Shown: piece after piece, positions 27,064-34,629 of the stretch
Layout of the letters: each line of letters opens with the position of its first letter
Position numbering within the stretch: the first letter of the stretch is position 1
Assembly (NCBI GenBank): GCA_910587705.1
Contig: CAJUMX010000012.1
Coordinates: 1-64,000 of the forward strand
Reading direction: 5' to 3'
Length of the DNA stretch: 64,000 nt
DNA from: an uncultured Oscillibacter sp.
Lineage (GTDB): Bacteria > Bacillota > Clostridia > Oscillospirales > Oscillospiraceae
Notes under the pieces: model-generated
Seen by the model: only the letters and a program-made list of their open reading frames with translations
Database searches by the model: none
What the model was told of the DNA's origin: nothing
Made by a program: the position numbers and the translations under genes

Positions 27064-27107
27064 GGGCAAGGGCGTCCGAGAGTCACGCTCTCAGGACGCC
27101 CTTGCCC
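27064..27107 (-). promoter_or_regulatory. ANTAR-type hairpin leader of the Amt-PII gene
   Basis: A near-perfect 19-base-pair stem (GGGCAAGGGCGTCC and complement, tip GAGAG/CTCTC). An alternative hairpin AGGGC-AAGGGC-GTCCT (27108-27093) has hexaloop A1/G4 and would exclude the long stem. The T run after the stem is weak (GTCTTTATT). Confidence 0.6.
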
Positions 27108-27120
27108 TTGTGTTGGGTAC

Positions 27121-27150
27121 ACTTTACCACGGTGCCGGCAGCTCCGTCAA
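27121..27150 (-). promoter_or_regulatory. Promoter of the Amt-PII gene
   Basis: TTGACG and TAAAGT on the minus strand, separated by 18 bases. Confidence 0.7.
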
Positions 27151-27220
27151 TGGGCGGGGTTACAAGATATTGGAGTATCTACACAAAAAAATTCTGCAAA
27201 ATTATACAATTCGCACAACG

Positions 27221-27757
27221 TCATACATTGTAAGACTCCACGATCCGACGGGCGGCCTCCGCCAGCTTTATGCCGCCGTCCATGGCCCGGCGCTGGAGAA
27301 ACCGGTGGGCCTCCTCCTCGCTCATACGGTTTACATCCATGAGGAGCTCCTTGGCCTTTCGGATTAGCCGCTGGGCCTCCTCCCCTCTCCCGGAGATAGG
27401 GTGGCAGAGATGGGTGCTCTCAAAGTCCAAAAGCAGCCTCAACGAGGCCATGAACTCGGCATGTGAGGCGGGCAGAGGCAGCTTATAGAGGTTCTCTCCG
27501 CCGCACAGGTCCAGATAGGATGCCCTGGCTATGACCAGCAGCACCGCCGTTCCCCGCAGCTCCGCCGCCAGGGTATCCGCCGTCATATCCGGCAGGTGAA
27601 AGCCGCAGATCACGATGGCGCTGCCCAGCTGCCGGGCCATGCGGATCACCTCCGCGCCGGAGGCACAGACCGTGGTCTCCCAGCCCTCCCTGTTCAATAG
27701 GCACAGGCTCTTTTGCCGGATGCGCTCACCTGTAAAAGCGACAATCGCGCGCTCCAT
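27221..27757 (-). CDS. ANTAR-domain RNA-binding antitermination regulator with degenerate receiver
   Basis: 178 residues. The C-terminal 55 residues are an ANTAR three-helix domain (AQRLIRKAKELLMDVNRMSEEEAHRFLQRRAM ... LAEAARRIVES), which binds paired hexaloop hairpins in nascent RNA and prevents termination. The N-terminal 115 residues look like a response-regulator receiver, but where the phosphorylated Asp is expected the sequence reads AIVICGFHLPD, so ordinary phosphorylation is unlikely. It is the second gene of the operon glnA-ANTAR, seven bases after glnA. The leaders described before glnA, gltB, amt, glnN, asnB and purF are its likely targets. Confidence 0.88.
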   Translation of the reverse strand: MERAIVAFTGERIRQKSLCLLNREGWETTVCASGAEVIRMARQLGSAIVICGFHLPDMTADTLAAELRGTAVLLVIARASYLDLCGGENLYKLPLPASHAEFMASLRLLLDFESTHLCHPISGRGEEAQRLIRKAKELLMDVNRMSEEEAHRFLQRRAMDGGIKLAEAARRIVESYNV

Positions 27758-27764
27758 CTGCGGC

Positions 27765-29093
27765 TCACCACGTAATCAGGTAGCGGTCCAGCTCCCACTG
27801 GGATATCTGCGTCCGGTATTCCTCCCACTCCCGCCGTTTGCCCTCGATATACCGCGCGGCATAGGGCCCCAGCGCCTCCATCACCACCGGGTCCGTCTCC
27901 ATGGACTGGAGCGCATCCTCCAGCGACGTGGGCAGATTCCGGATTCCCCGCGACGCCAGCTCTTCCGGCGGCATGCTATAGAGGTTTCCGGCGATCTCCG
28001 GCGGCGGCGCCAGCTCCCGCCGGATGCCGTCCAGCCCTGCGGCGAGACATGCCGCCAGCGTCAGATAGGGATTGCAGGCGGGGTCGGGACTCCGCAGCTC
28101 TACGCGGGTCCCCTGTCCTCTGGAAACGGGAATCCGGATAAGCGCGGAGCGGTTGCCGGAGGACCAGGTCAGACAGCAGGGAGCCTCGCAGCCCGCCGCC
28201 AGACGCTTGTAGGAGTTCACCAGCGGATTGGCCAGCGCGCAGAATCCCCGGGCGTGCTCCAGAAGGCCTGCGATAAACTGCCGGGCCAGCAGGGACAATC
28301 TCTGAGGATCGCTTTCGTCATAAAACAGATTCCGTCCCTCCCGGAACAGGGAGAGGTTGATATGCATCCCGTTGCCCGCCGCATCCCGCAGGGGCTTCGG
28401 CATGAAGGTGGCGTGGAGTCCGTTCTTCTGGGCCAGGGTCTTCACGGCCAGCTTGAGAGTCATAATGTTGTCGGCGGCAGTGAGGGCATCCGCGTATTTC
28501 AGGTCAATCTCATGCTGCCCGGCGGCGACCTCGTGGTGGCTGGCCTCCACCGCAATTCCCATCTTCTCCAGCGCCAGAGTCACCTCCCGGCGGGTGCTCT
28601 CGCCATGATCCAGGGGGCCGAGGTCAAAGTACCCCGCTTTGTCGGCGGTCCTGGTGGAGGGATTCCCCTCCTCATCCGTGAGAAAGAGGAAGAACTCCAG
28701 CTCCGGCCCCACATTCAATGTCAGTCCCATATCCTCTACCGCCCGCAGTGTCCGCTTCAACACGTTCCGGGGGTCCCCGGCGAAGGGAGACCCGTCCGGG
28801 TTGTGGACATTGCAGATCATCCGGGCTACCTTGCCATACTGCGGACGCCAGGGCAGGATGGCGAACGTGTTCAAATCCGGCTTCAAATACTGGTCGGACT
28901 CCTCCACACGGACGGAGCCCTGGATGGAGCTGCCGTCCAACATGACCTCCCCGTCCAGCGCCCGCTCAATCTGCGATACTGTAATCGCCACATTTTTCAG
29001 CTGTCCAAAGAGATCTGTAAACTGCATCCGGATAAATTGGACGTCCTCCTCCTGGATCAGGCGGAGGATCTCCTCTCTGGTGTATCCTTCCAT
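27765..29093 (-). CDS. glnA: Glutamine synthetase type I
   Basis: 442 residues from the ATG at 29093 (GGAG seven bases upstream; an upstream GTG-type start has no such site). It shows GSI motifs: MLDGSSIQG near 50, the ATP and metal sites GPELEFFLF and ASHHEVAAGQHEIDLKYADAL split across the catalytic barrel, FMPKPLRDAAGNGMHINLSL, and RSPDPACNPYLTLAACLAAG. It makes glutamine from glutamate and ammonium. It is followed in the operon by the ANTAR regulator and preceded by a consensus promoter and terminator leader. Confidence 0.95.
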   Translation of the reverse strand: MEGYTREEILRLIQEEDVQFIRMQFTDLFGQLKNVAITVSQIERALDGEVMLDGSSIQGSVRVEESDQYLKPDLNTFAILPWRPQYGKVARMICNVHNPDGSPFAGDPRNVLKRTLRAVEDMGLTLNVGPELEFFLFLTDEEGNPSTRTADKAGYFDLGPLDHGESTRREVTLALEKMGIAVEASHHEVAAGQHEIDLKYADALTAADNIMTLKLAVKTLAQKNGLHATFMPKPLRDAAGNGMHINLSLFREGRNLFYDESDPQRLSLLARQFIAGLLEHARGFCALANPLVNSYKRLAAGCEAPCCLTWSSGNRSALIRIPVSRGQGTRVELRSPDPACNPYLTLAACLAAGLDGIRRELAPPPEIAGNLYSMPPEELASRGIRNLPTSLEDALQSMETDPVVMEALGPYAARYIEGKRREWEEYRTQISQWELDRYLITW

Positions 29094-29129
29094 TCTGCGC
29101 TCCTTTCGGCCCAAGGCCCGCTAATTGAC

Positions 29130-29172
29130 AAAAAGAGCAGAAACACCCCTTGAGGGGGCGCCCTTGCTCTCT
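29130..29172 (-). promoter_or_regulatory. ANTAR-type leader/terminator of glnA
   Basis: On the minus strand AGAGCA ... TGCTCT encloses CCCC-TCAA-GGGG and ends in TTTTTG. The loop candidate AAGGGC (A1, G4) lies between GC and GC at 29165-29160. The design is the same as that of the gltBD leader. Confidence 0.65.
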
Positions 29173-29180
29173 CCGGAAGG

Positions 29181-29210
29181 ATTATACCGTAAAGTTTGCC
29201 GCCGTGTCAA
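29181..29210 (-). promoter_or_regulatory. Promoter of glnA-ANTAR
   Basis: TTGACA and TATAAT on the minus strand, separated by 18 bases. Confidence 0.9.
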
Positions 29211-29243
29211 TGCGCGGTGACTGATTTTTGTGAAAAACCAAAG

Positions 29244-29272
29244 TTGACAGACGTTGCAAAACGCTATAAAAT
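29244..29272 (+). promoter_or_regulatory. Promoter of purF
   Basis: TTGACA, 17 bases, TAAAAT, divergent from the glnA promoter and about 35 bases from it. Confidence 0.85.
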
Positions 29273-29274
29273 AC

Positions 29275-29322
29275 GGGCAAAGGCAAAGACGTCTCTTCCA
29301 AGGGATGTCTTTGCCCTTTTTT
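29275..29322 (+). promoter_or_regulatory. ANTAR-type leader/terminator of purF
   Basis: GGCAAAGACGTCTC pairs with GGGATGTCTTTGCC and TTTTTT follows. A competing hairpin AGGC-AAAGAC-GTCT (29281-29294) has hexaloop A1/G4. This is the sixth leader of this type in the window. Confidence 0.7.
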
Positions 29323-29340
29323 GATTGTGAGGGGATCGCT

Positions 29341-30798
29341 ATGGCAATTCATGAAGCGTGCGGCGTGTTTGGCGTCGTCTGTCCGGAACCCGCCGATGTG
29401 GGGAGGATCGTCTACTATGGGCTCTATGCCCTCCAGCACCGGGGGCAGGAGAGCTGCGGCATTGTGGTCAATGATGACGGCGTCTTTGCCTCCCACAAGG
29501 ACCTGGGACTGGTGGGCGAGGTGTTCAACCGTGACATTCTGGATCGGCTGCCCCGGGGAACGATGGCGGTGGGCCACACCCGCTACGGCACCACCGGAGC
29601 CGCCAGTCGGCGGAACTGCCAGCCCATCGAGGTCAATCATCAAAAGGGGCATATGGCCCTGGCTCACAACGGAAACCTCAGCAACGCCGCCGAGCTCCGG
29701 GACAAGCTGGAGCTGTCCGGAGCGATTTTCCACACCACCAGCGACACAGAGACCATTGCCTATATTGTCACCGGAGAGCGGCTGACTGCCCCCTCTATCG
29801 AAGAGGCCCTCAGCCGTGCTATGAAGTGCCTGGAGGGGGCCTATTCTCTGGTGCTCATGTCCCCCCAGAAGCTGATCTGCGCCCGGGATCCCCGCGGCTT
29901 CCGGCCCCTGTGCTATGGACGGCTTCCGGACGGCGGCTATGTGGCCGCGTCAGAGAGCTGTGCCCTGCGCGCCGTGGGAGCGGAGTTCATTCGGGACCTG
30001 GAGCCGGGGGAAATTCTAATTTTTCAAAATGGGGAAGTCACCTCCCGCCGGGAACACTGCGGTAAATACCGACCTACGCCCTGCATCTTTGAGTACATCT
30101 ATTTTTCCCGCCCGGATTCCGTCATCGACGGTGTATCCGTCCATGCCGCCCGGCTGCGGGCGGGAGAACTCCTGGCCCGGGAGCACCCTGCGGAGGCGGA
30201 TGTGGTGGTGGGTGTTCCGGACTCCGGCCTGGACGCCGCATTGGGATACAGCCGGGCCTCCGGCATCCCCTATGGCATTGGACTGATTAAAAACAAGTAC
30301 ATTGGCCGAACCTTCATTGCCCCTGGACAGGAACACCGGCTGGATCAGGTGCGGCTGAAGCTCAGCGCCGTGGAGGAAACCGTGGCAGGCAAGCGAGTCG
30401 TGCTGGTGGATGACTCCATCGTCCGGGGGACCACCAGTGGGCGAATCTCCTCCCTTCTCCGAGAGGCGGGCGCCAGGGAAATCCATCTGCGCGTCTCTGC
30501 TCCGCCGTTTTTGAATCCCTGTTACTATGGAACAGATATTGACTCCCAGGAAAACCTGATCGCCTGCTGTCACAGCTCAGAGGAAATCGCCAGAGTGATT
30601 GGCGTCGACACGCTGGGATACCTGCCCGTCTTGGCTTTGAGACAGCTGACGGGAAGTCCATTCTGCTGCGATGCCTGTTTTACCGGACATTATCCCACCA
30701 CGGTTCCCTCTGATTTGCGAAAAGACCGGTTTGAGCGAAAACTGACGGAGCGAAAACGAGAGGTGTGGGAAAAACAGGGTTCACCACCCCATGAGTAA
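29341..30798 (+). CDS. purF: Amidophosphoribosyltransferase
   Basis: 485 residues from the ATG at 29341. The class II glutaminase Cys is Cys7 (HEACGVFG), so only a short peptide is removed. The PRPP-binding signature VVLVDDSIVRGTT is present near residue 355, and C-terminal cysteines (CCHSS, FCCDACF) fit the 4Fe-4S cluster of Bacillus-type PurF. It catalyses the first committed step of purine synthesis, using glutamine. No other pur gene is nearby; its leader places it with the nitrogen genes. Confidence 0.93.
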   Translation: MAIHEACGVFGVVCPEPADVGRIVYYGLYALQHRGQESCGIVVNDDGVFASHKDLGLVGEVFNRDILDRLPRGTMAVGHTRYGTTGAASRRNCQPIEVNHQKGHMALAHNGNLSNAAELRDKLELSGAIFHTTSDTETIAYIVTGERLTAPSIEEALSRAMKCLEGAYSLVLMSPQKLICARDPRGFRPLCYGRLPDGGYVAASESCALRAVGAEFIRDLEPGEILIFQNGEVTSRREHCGKYRPTPCIFEYIYFSRPDSVIDGVSVHAARLRAGELLAREHPAEADVVVGVPDSGLDAALGYSRASGIPYGIGLIKNKYIGRTFIAPGQEHRLDQVRLKLSAVEETVAGKRVVLVDDSIVRGTTSGRISSLLREAGAREIHLRVSAPPFLNPCYYGTDIDSQENLIACCHSSEEIARVIGVDTLGYLPVLALRQLTGSPFCCDACFTGHYPTTVPSDLRKDRFERKLTERKREVWEKQGSPPHE

Positions 30799-30895
30799 AT
30801 TTTCTTTTCCGGCTGATGTCAATTGACGGTATGCTTTATCAGGATACAGAGGTCTGCCAGATTGCCTCATTGGCGTAAAGTAGCAAACTTTCCCT

Positions 30896-31520
30896 TCATA
30901 GGCAAATTGTTCCTCCGCCCACAACTGTGTCACCGACATATAGTACAACCGCCTGCCCTGCTGTGATGGCCCGTTGGGGCTTGTCAAACAAAAGCCGGAT
31001 TTTCCCCCATTCATCAGGATATACCGCAGCGGGCCACTCAGTTTGCCGATACCGAATTTTTGCGCGGACCCGCATTGGCGCAGACAGACGGTCGATTGCG
31101 ATCCAGTTCACATCATCTGCCCATAATTCCCGGTTGTACAGCGACTGCTCCGGGCCAACTGTTACGGTATTCTCTGCCATATCCTTGCGGCAGACATAGA
31201 CCGGCTTGTTCATGGCAAGGCCAAGTCCTTTCCTCTGGCCTATGGTATATCGAACAGCGCCCTGGTGCCGCCCAATCGCTTGCCAAAACAGATCAAGGAT
31301 ATCGCCGGTTGGGTAGAGTTTGCCTGTATACCGCTCCAAAAAGACAGCATAATCTCCACCCGGTACAAAGCAGATGTCCTGACTGTCCGGCTTCCCGGCA
31401 TTGCGGAACTTCCGGGCCTTTGCAATGCCCCGAACCTCCTCCTCGTTCAATTCGCCCAGCGGGAAGCGAACAGGGGCCAAATGTTTCTGTGTCATTGCGT
31501 AAAGGATATATCTCTGATCT
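30896..31520 (-). pseudogene. mnmA: MnmA (tRNA 2-thiouridylase) C-terminal remnant
   Basis: About 200 codons match the central and C-terminal part of MnmA: RFPLGELNEEEVR, the catalytic Cys region DSQDICFVPGGDY, GAVRYTIGQRKGLG and VVGGGTI at the end. The N-terminal PP-loop half (about 150 residues) is missing. Homology continues a few codons upstream (KDQRYILYA), then meets an in-frame TAG at about 31525, where a 21-base repeat begins. A gene interrupted by recombination is the simplest reading. The region 30799-30895 between purF and this remnant holds nothing I recognise. Confidence 0.8.
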
Positions 31521-31523
31521 TTA

Positions 31524-31547
31524 CTCTATAGCAATCCACAAAAATAC
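31524..31547 (+). repeat. CTATAGCAATC-type direct repeat (left copy)
   Basis: TCTATAGCAATC followed by CACAAAAAT recurs at 39009-39029 as TCTATAGCAATC followed by GTCAAAAAT, in the same orientation. The two copies lie on either side of the trp operon. Confidence 0.5.
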
Positions 31548-31579
31548 CGCAAAAGATCAGCGGTTCGGGAATCGCATGG

Positions 31580-31790
31580 CTGCGTTGTCCCCGCAAGGGG
31601 GACGCCGCATCCGTAAGGCGGCAGAGCCTCGCGCCAAAGGAACGGCGCTCGGCAGACTTCACGGGTGATGTGAAGCCAGCCGCCAACGGCTGCGCAGTCG
31701 TCCTTGACGGGCGCCAGCCTCGGCCCAGAGGAACGGGCCTCGGCAGACCCCATGGGTGATATGGGGCCAGCCCGCCTGCGTCCGCCGCCT
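31580..31790 (+). ncRNA. Unidentified multi-hairpin element with two covarying repeat units
   Basis: Two units (31626-31684 and 31717-31776, offset 91 bases) each hold two hairpins. Hairpin one is GCGCC-AAAGGAAC-GGCGC in unit 1 and GGCCC-AGAGGAAC-GGGCC in unit 2. Hairpin two is CTTCAC-GGGTGAT-GTGAAG in unit 1 and CCCCAT-GGGTGAT-ATGGGG in unit 2. Stems differ by compensatory changes while loops are nearly identical, as expected for a conserved RNA or single-strand DNA structure. Two more hairpins precede them (GTCCCC/GGGGAC with a GCAAG loop at 31587-31603, then GCCGC/GCGGC). I know no family with these loops. Open frames across it look spurious. Confidence 0.5.
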
Positions 31791-31823
31791 GCAATCCCCG
31801 TCCTCGCTTCCTTCTCCACGGGG

Positions 31824-31990
31824 CTAGGCCTTGATTGATAAATGACGAAATGCACAACGGCGAGAGATTTTTTCGTCGATCAAGGCGATTTGACGCCGCC
31901 ATACTTTGTGTATGGCAAGGAAAATCAACGCTGAGCGGCGGAAAAAGCTCCGCCGTTTGGGTGTTTTGACATTTTTCAAACGAGGCCTAG
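31824..31990 (-). mobile_element. MITE-like repeat, copy B
   Basis: 167 bases with inverted ends (CTAGGCCTTGATTGATAAATGAC / complement of CTAGGCCTCGTTTGAAAAATGTC). Read on the minus strand its interior shares GCGTTGATTTTCCTTGCC, AAATCGCCTTG and AAAAAATCT with copy A at 16.6 kb. It truncates the apbE remnant at 31990. Confidence 0.7.
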
Positions 31991-32160
31991 TAAATCCGGG
32001 TGATTGATATGATGATAGGGAATACCGTCTACGGTAAAATACCGCTGGTAACTTCCGCTGGTCACAACGGAAATATCCCGAATATTCAGCTTATGCAAAT
32101 ATGGAGAGTCGCTTTTTGAATCAGGGATTTGTAGTTCTGCAATCCAATGTTCATTGCCAG
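31991..32160 (-). pseudogene. ApbE (FAD:protein FMN transferase) internal remnant
   Basis: Minus-strand codons read HWIAELQIPDSKSDSPYLHK and then VVTSGSYQRYFTVDG and YHHINHPDL. This matches the ApbE stretch containing TSGDYQRYF and YHHI-DP that binds FAD and metal. Only about 55 residues remain: the 3' side is cut by the MITE-like repeat and the 5' side by a TGA. The sequence from here to the T-box (32161-32309) has a longer minus-strand open frame without recognisable similarity. Confidence 0.7.
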
Positions 32161-32309
32161 GTCATTGTGCAAGTAAACATTTTTCGAGGGAGAATATCCG
32201 CTGGTTTTGTTGCATTCGTCGCTTTACATCCAGACATTTCTGCGGTAAACTTTTCTCATCTAAACCGTTGAAGCGGAGATCAAACCAGTCATGCCCCCAC
32301 AGAGAACCC

Positions 32310-32540
32310 GTGGTGCTGAGAATCGGGTGGGAAACAAGCCGGCAAATGGACCGCCGAGGGCGCGGGCAAAGGCGCATTGCGCTGAGTACCCCGTGACGTG
32401 TGGGCATACGTCAGTTGCCGGGAGTATGTTGGTACTCCGCTGAGTGCGCGGCTTTTGGGCCGTGAAGCAAGGTGGCACCGCGAGCGATTTTTCGCCCGTC
32501 CTTGACTGATTTGTAAGTCGGGGACGGGCGATTTTTGTTT
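32310..32540 (+). promoter_or_regulatory. T-box leader of the trp operon (tRNA-Trp sensing)
   Basis: The conserved T-box sequence AAGGTGGCACCGCG lies at 32469-32482 and is followed by a terminator stem CGCCCGTCC/GGACGGGCG (32491-32528) and a T run. TGG followed by A at 32347 is in the right place for the Trp specifier codon. Uncharged tRNA-Trp would stabilise the antiterminator. The 5' limit is approximate. Confidence 0.88.
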
Positions 32541-32563
32541 TACCCGCCCCGAAAGGAGGAACC

Positions 32564-34042
32564 ATGATGTACTATCCACTCTTGGAGGAGGCCCGCATCC
32601 TGGCGGCATCCGGCGCTTACCGCCGCATCCCCGTCAGCCGGGAACTTCTCTCCGACTTCATCACCCCCATTCAGGCCCTGCGGACCCTCCGGGCGCAAAG
32701 CGGACATTGCTTCCTGCTGGAATCCGCCGCCGACAGCGCGGGCTGGGGCCGGTACACCTTCCTGGGCTTTGATCCAACCCTGGAGATCACCTGCAAAGAC
32801 GGTGTTCTTCGCCTCCGGGACCGGGACACGGCGCGGGTGGAAATCCAGCATCCTGCCTCAGTGCTCCGCAAGGTCCTGGCGGAGTACAGGAGCCCCCACA
32901 TACCGGGACTGCCCCCGTTCACCGGCGGGCTGGTGGGATATTTTGCCTATGACTATCTCAAGTACGCCGAGCCCTCCCTGAAGCTGAACGCCCAGGACCG
33001 GGAGAAGTTCCAGGATATGGACCTGATGCTCTTTGAGAAAGTCATCTGCTTTGACAACTACCGTCAGAAAATCATCTTGATCGCCAACGCGGAAGCCGCC
33101 GGGCTGGATGAAAGCTACCCGGCTGCCTGCGGCGAACTGGAGCGGATGGCGGCCCTGCTCAAATACGGAAAGCCGATGGAGCGCAGGCCCGGGCGGCTGA
33201 CCACGCCCCTGACGCCGCTCTTCGACCTGCCCGCATACAAGGCCATGGTGGAAAAGGGCAAGGCGTACATCCGGGAGGGGGACATCTTCCAGGTGGTGCT
33301 GTCCAACCGCCTGGAGGCGGGCTTCGAGGGCTCTCTGCTGGACGCATACCGGATGCTGCGCTCCAGCAATCCCTCCCCCTACATGTTCTACTTCACCAGC
33401 GAAAACATGGAGCTGGCCGGGGCGTCCCCGGAGACGCTGGTGAAGCTGGAGGACGGGGTTCTGCACACCTTTCCCCTGGCGGGCAGCCGCCCCAGGGGAA
33501 AGACGCCGGAGGAGGACAAAGCCCTGGAGAAGGAGCTGCTCTCGGACGAAAAGGAGCTGGCGGAACACAATATGCTGGTGGATCTGGGCCGGAACAACCT
33601 GGGGAAGGTCTGTAAGTTTGGCATGGTGGAAGTGGAGGACTATCTGTCCGTCCTTCGGTTCTCTCACATCATGCACCTTGGTTCCTCCGTCCGGGGGGAG
33701 ATCCGGGAGGACAAGGACGCCCTGGATGCGCTGGACGCCGTGCTCCCCGCTGGCACCCTCTCCGGGGCCCCGAAGCTGCGGGCCATGGAGATCATCGACG
33801 AGCTGGAGGACGACAAGCGGGGCATCTACGGCGGGGCCGTCGGTTATCTGGACTTTACCGGCAACCTGGATGCCTGTATCGCCATTCGGCTGGCCTTTAC
33901 GAAAAACGGGAAGGTGTTCATCCGCTCCGGCGGAGGCATTGTGGCCGACTCCGACCCGGAAAAGGAGTATCAGGAGCGGGTGAACAAGGCGCGGGCCGTG
34001 GTGGAAGCCCTGGAGCGGGCACAGAAGGAGGCGGACTTATGA
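32564..34042 (+). CDS. trpE: Anthranilate synthase component I
   Basis: 492 residues. The N-terminal domain has the Trp-binding motif LLESA and GRYTFLG. The chorismate-binding domain follows with IFQVVLSNR, RPRGKTPEEDKALEKELLSD and GTLSGAPKLRAMEIIDELE. It makes anthranilate from chorismate with ammonia from the TrpG partner. The stop overlaps the trpG start (ATGA). A second ATG at 32567 is an equally possible start. First gene of a complete trp operon behind a T-box. Confidence 0.95.
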   Translation: MMYYPLLEEARILAASGAYRRIPVSRELLSDFITPIQALRTLRAQSGHCFLLESAADSAGWGRYTFLGFDPTLEITCKDGVLRLRDRDTARVEIQHPASVLRKVLAEYRSPHIPGLPPFTGGLVGYFAYDYLKYAEPSLKLNAQDREKFQDMDLMLFEKVICFDNYRQKIILIANAEAAGLDESYPAACGELERMAALLKYGKPMERRPGRLTTPLTPLFDLPAYKAMVEKGKAYIREGDIFQVVLSNRLEAGFEGSLLDAYRMLRSSNPSPYMFYFTSENMELAGASPETLVKLEDGVLHTFPLAGSRPRGKTPEEDKALEKELLSDEKELAEHNMLVDLGRNNLGKVCKFGMVEVEDYLSVLRFSHIMHLGSSVRGEIREDKDALDALDAVLPAGTLSGAPKLRAMEIIDELEDDKRGIYGGAVGYLDFTGNLDACIAIRLAFTKNGKVFIRSGGGIVADSDPEKEYQERVNKARAVVEALERAQKEADL

Positions 34043-34629
34043 TCCTGCTCATCGATAATTACGACAGCTTTTCCTACAACCTCTATCAGCTCGTTGGCTC
34101 CATTCAGCCGGATATCAGGGTCATCCGCAACGACGAGATGACCGTTCCGGAGATCGAGGCCCTGGCTCCGGAGAAAATCATCCTCTCCCCCGGCCCCGGC
34201 AGGCCGGAGAACGCGGGAATCCTGATCGAGGCCGTAAAAGTGCTGGGGCCGAAAATTCCCCTCCTGGGCGTATGTCTGGGGCATCAGGCCATCTGCGCCG
34301 CCTTTGGAGGTACTGTCACCTACGCAAAGAGGCTGATGCACGGCAAGCAGTCGGAGGCCGCCTTTGATTCCGGCTGTCCGCTGTTCCGGGGACTGCCCGA
34401 GCGGGCCCCGGTGGCCCGCTACCACTCCCTGGCGGCGGTCCCGGACACACTGCCTGGCTGCTTGGCCGTCACCGCCCGGACAGCGGATGGGGAGATTATG
34501 GCGGTGCAGCACCGCAAGTACCCTGTCTTCGGCGTGCAGTTTCATCCGGAGTCCATCCTGACCCCGGAAGGGAGGATCATGCTTACCAATTTCATTCATT
34601 TTGACATGGGAGGACCAGACTATGATTAA
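34039..34629 (+). CDS. trpG: Anthranilate synthase glutamine amidotransferase component
   Basis: 196 residues, class I glutaminase. The nucleophile is in GVCLGHQAI, and the His/Glu pair is in FGVQFHPESIL. It supplies ammonia to TrpE. It overlaps trpE by 4 bases and trpD by 8. It may also serve folate synthesis as PabA, as in several Firmicutes; no pabB is visible here. Confidence 0.93.
   Translation: MILLIDNYDSFSYNLYQLVGSIQPDIRVIRNDEMTVPEIEALAPEKIILSPGPGRPENAGILIEAVKVLGPKIPLLGVCLGHQAICAAFGGTVTYAKRLMHGKQSEAAFDSGCPLFRGLPERAPVARYHSLAAVPDTLPGCLAVTARTADGEIMAVQHRKYPVFGVQFHPESILTPEGRIMLTNFIHFDMGGPDYD

Noticed and set aside
31492..31902. Minus-strand frames of 109-136 codons over the hairpin repeat
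   Set aside because: Composition follows the repeats and the frames cross the MITE-like boundary; the pairing pattern explains the sequence better.
32162..32407. Minus-strand frame upstream of the T-box
   Set aside because: It overlaps the T-box and shows no recognisable family; perhaps another gene remnant.
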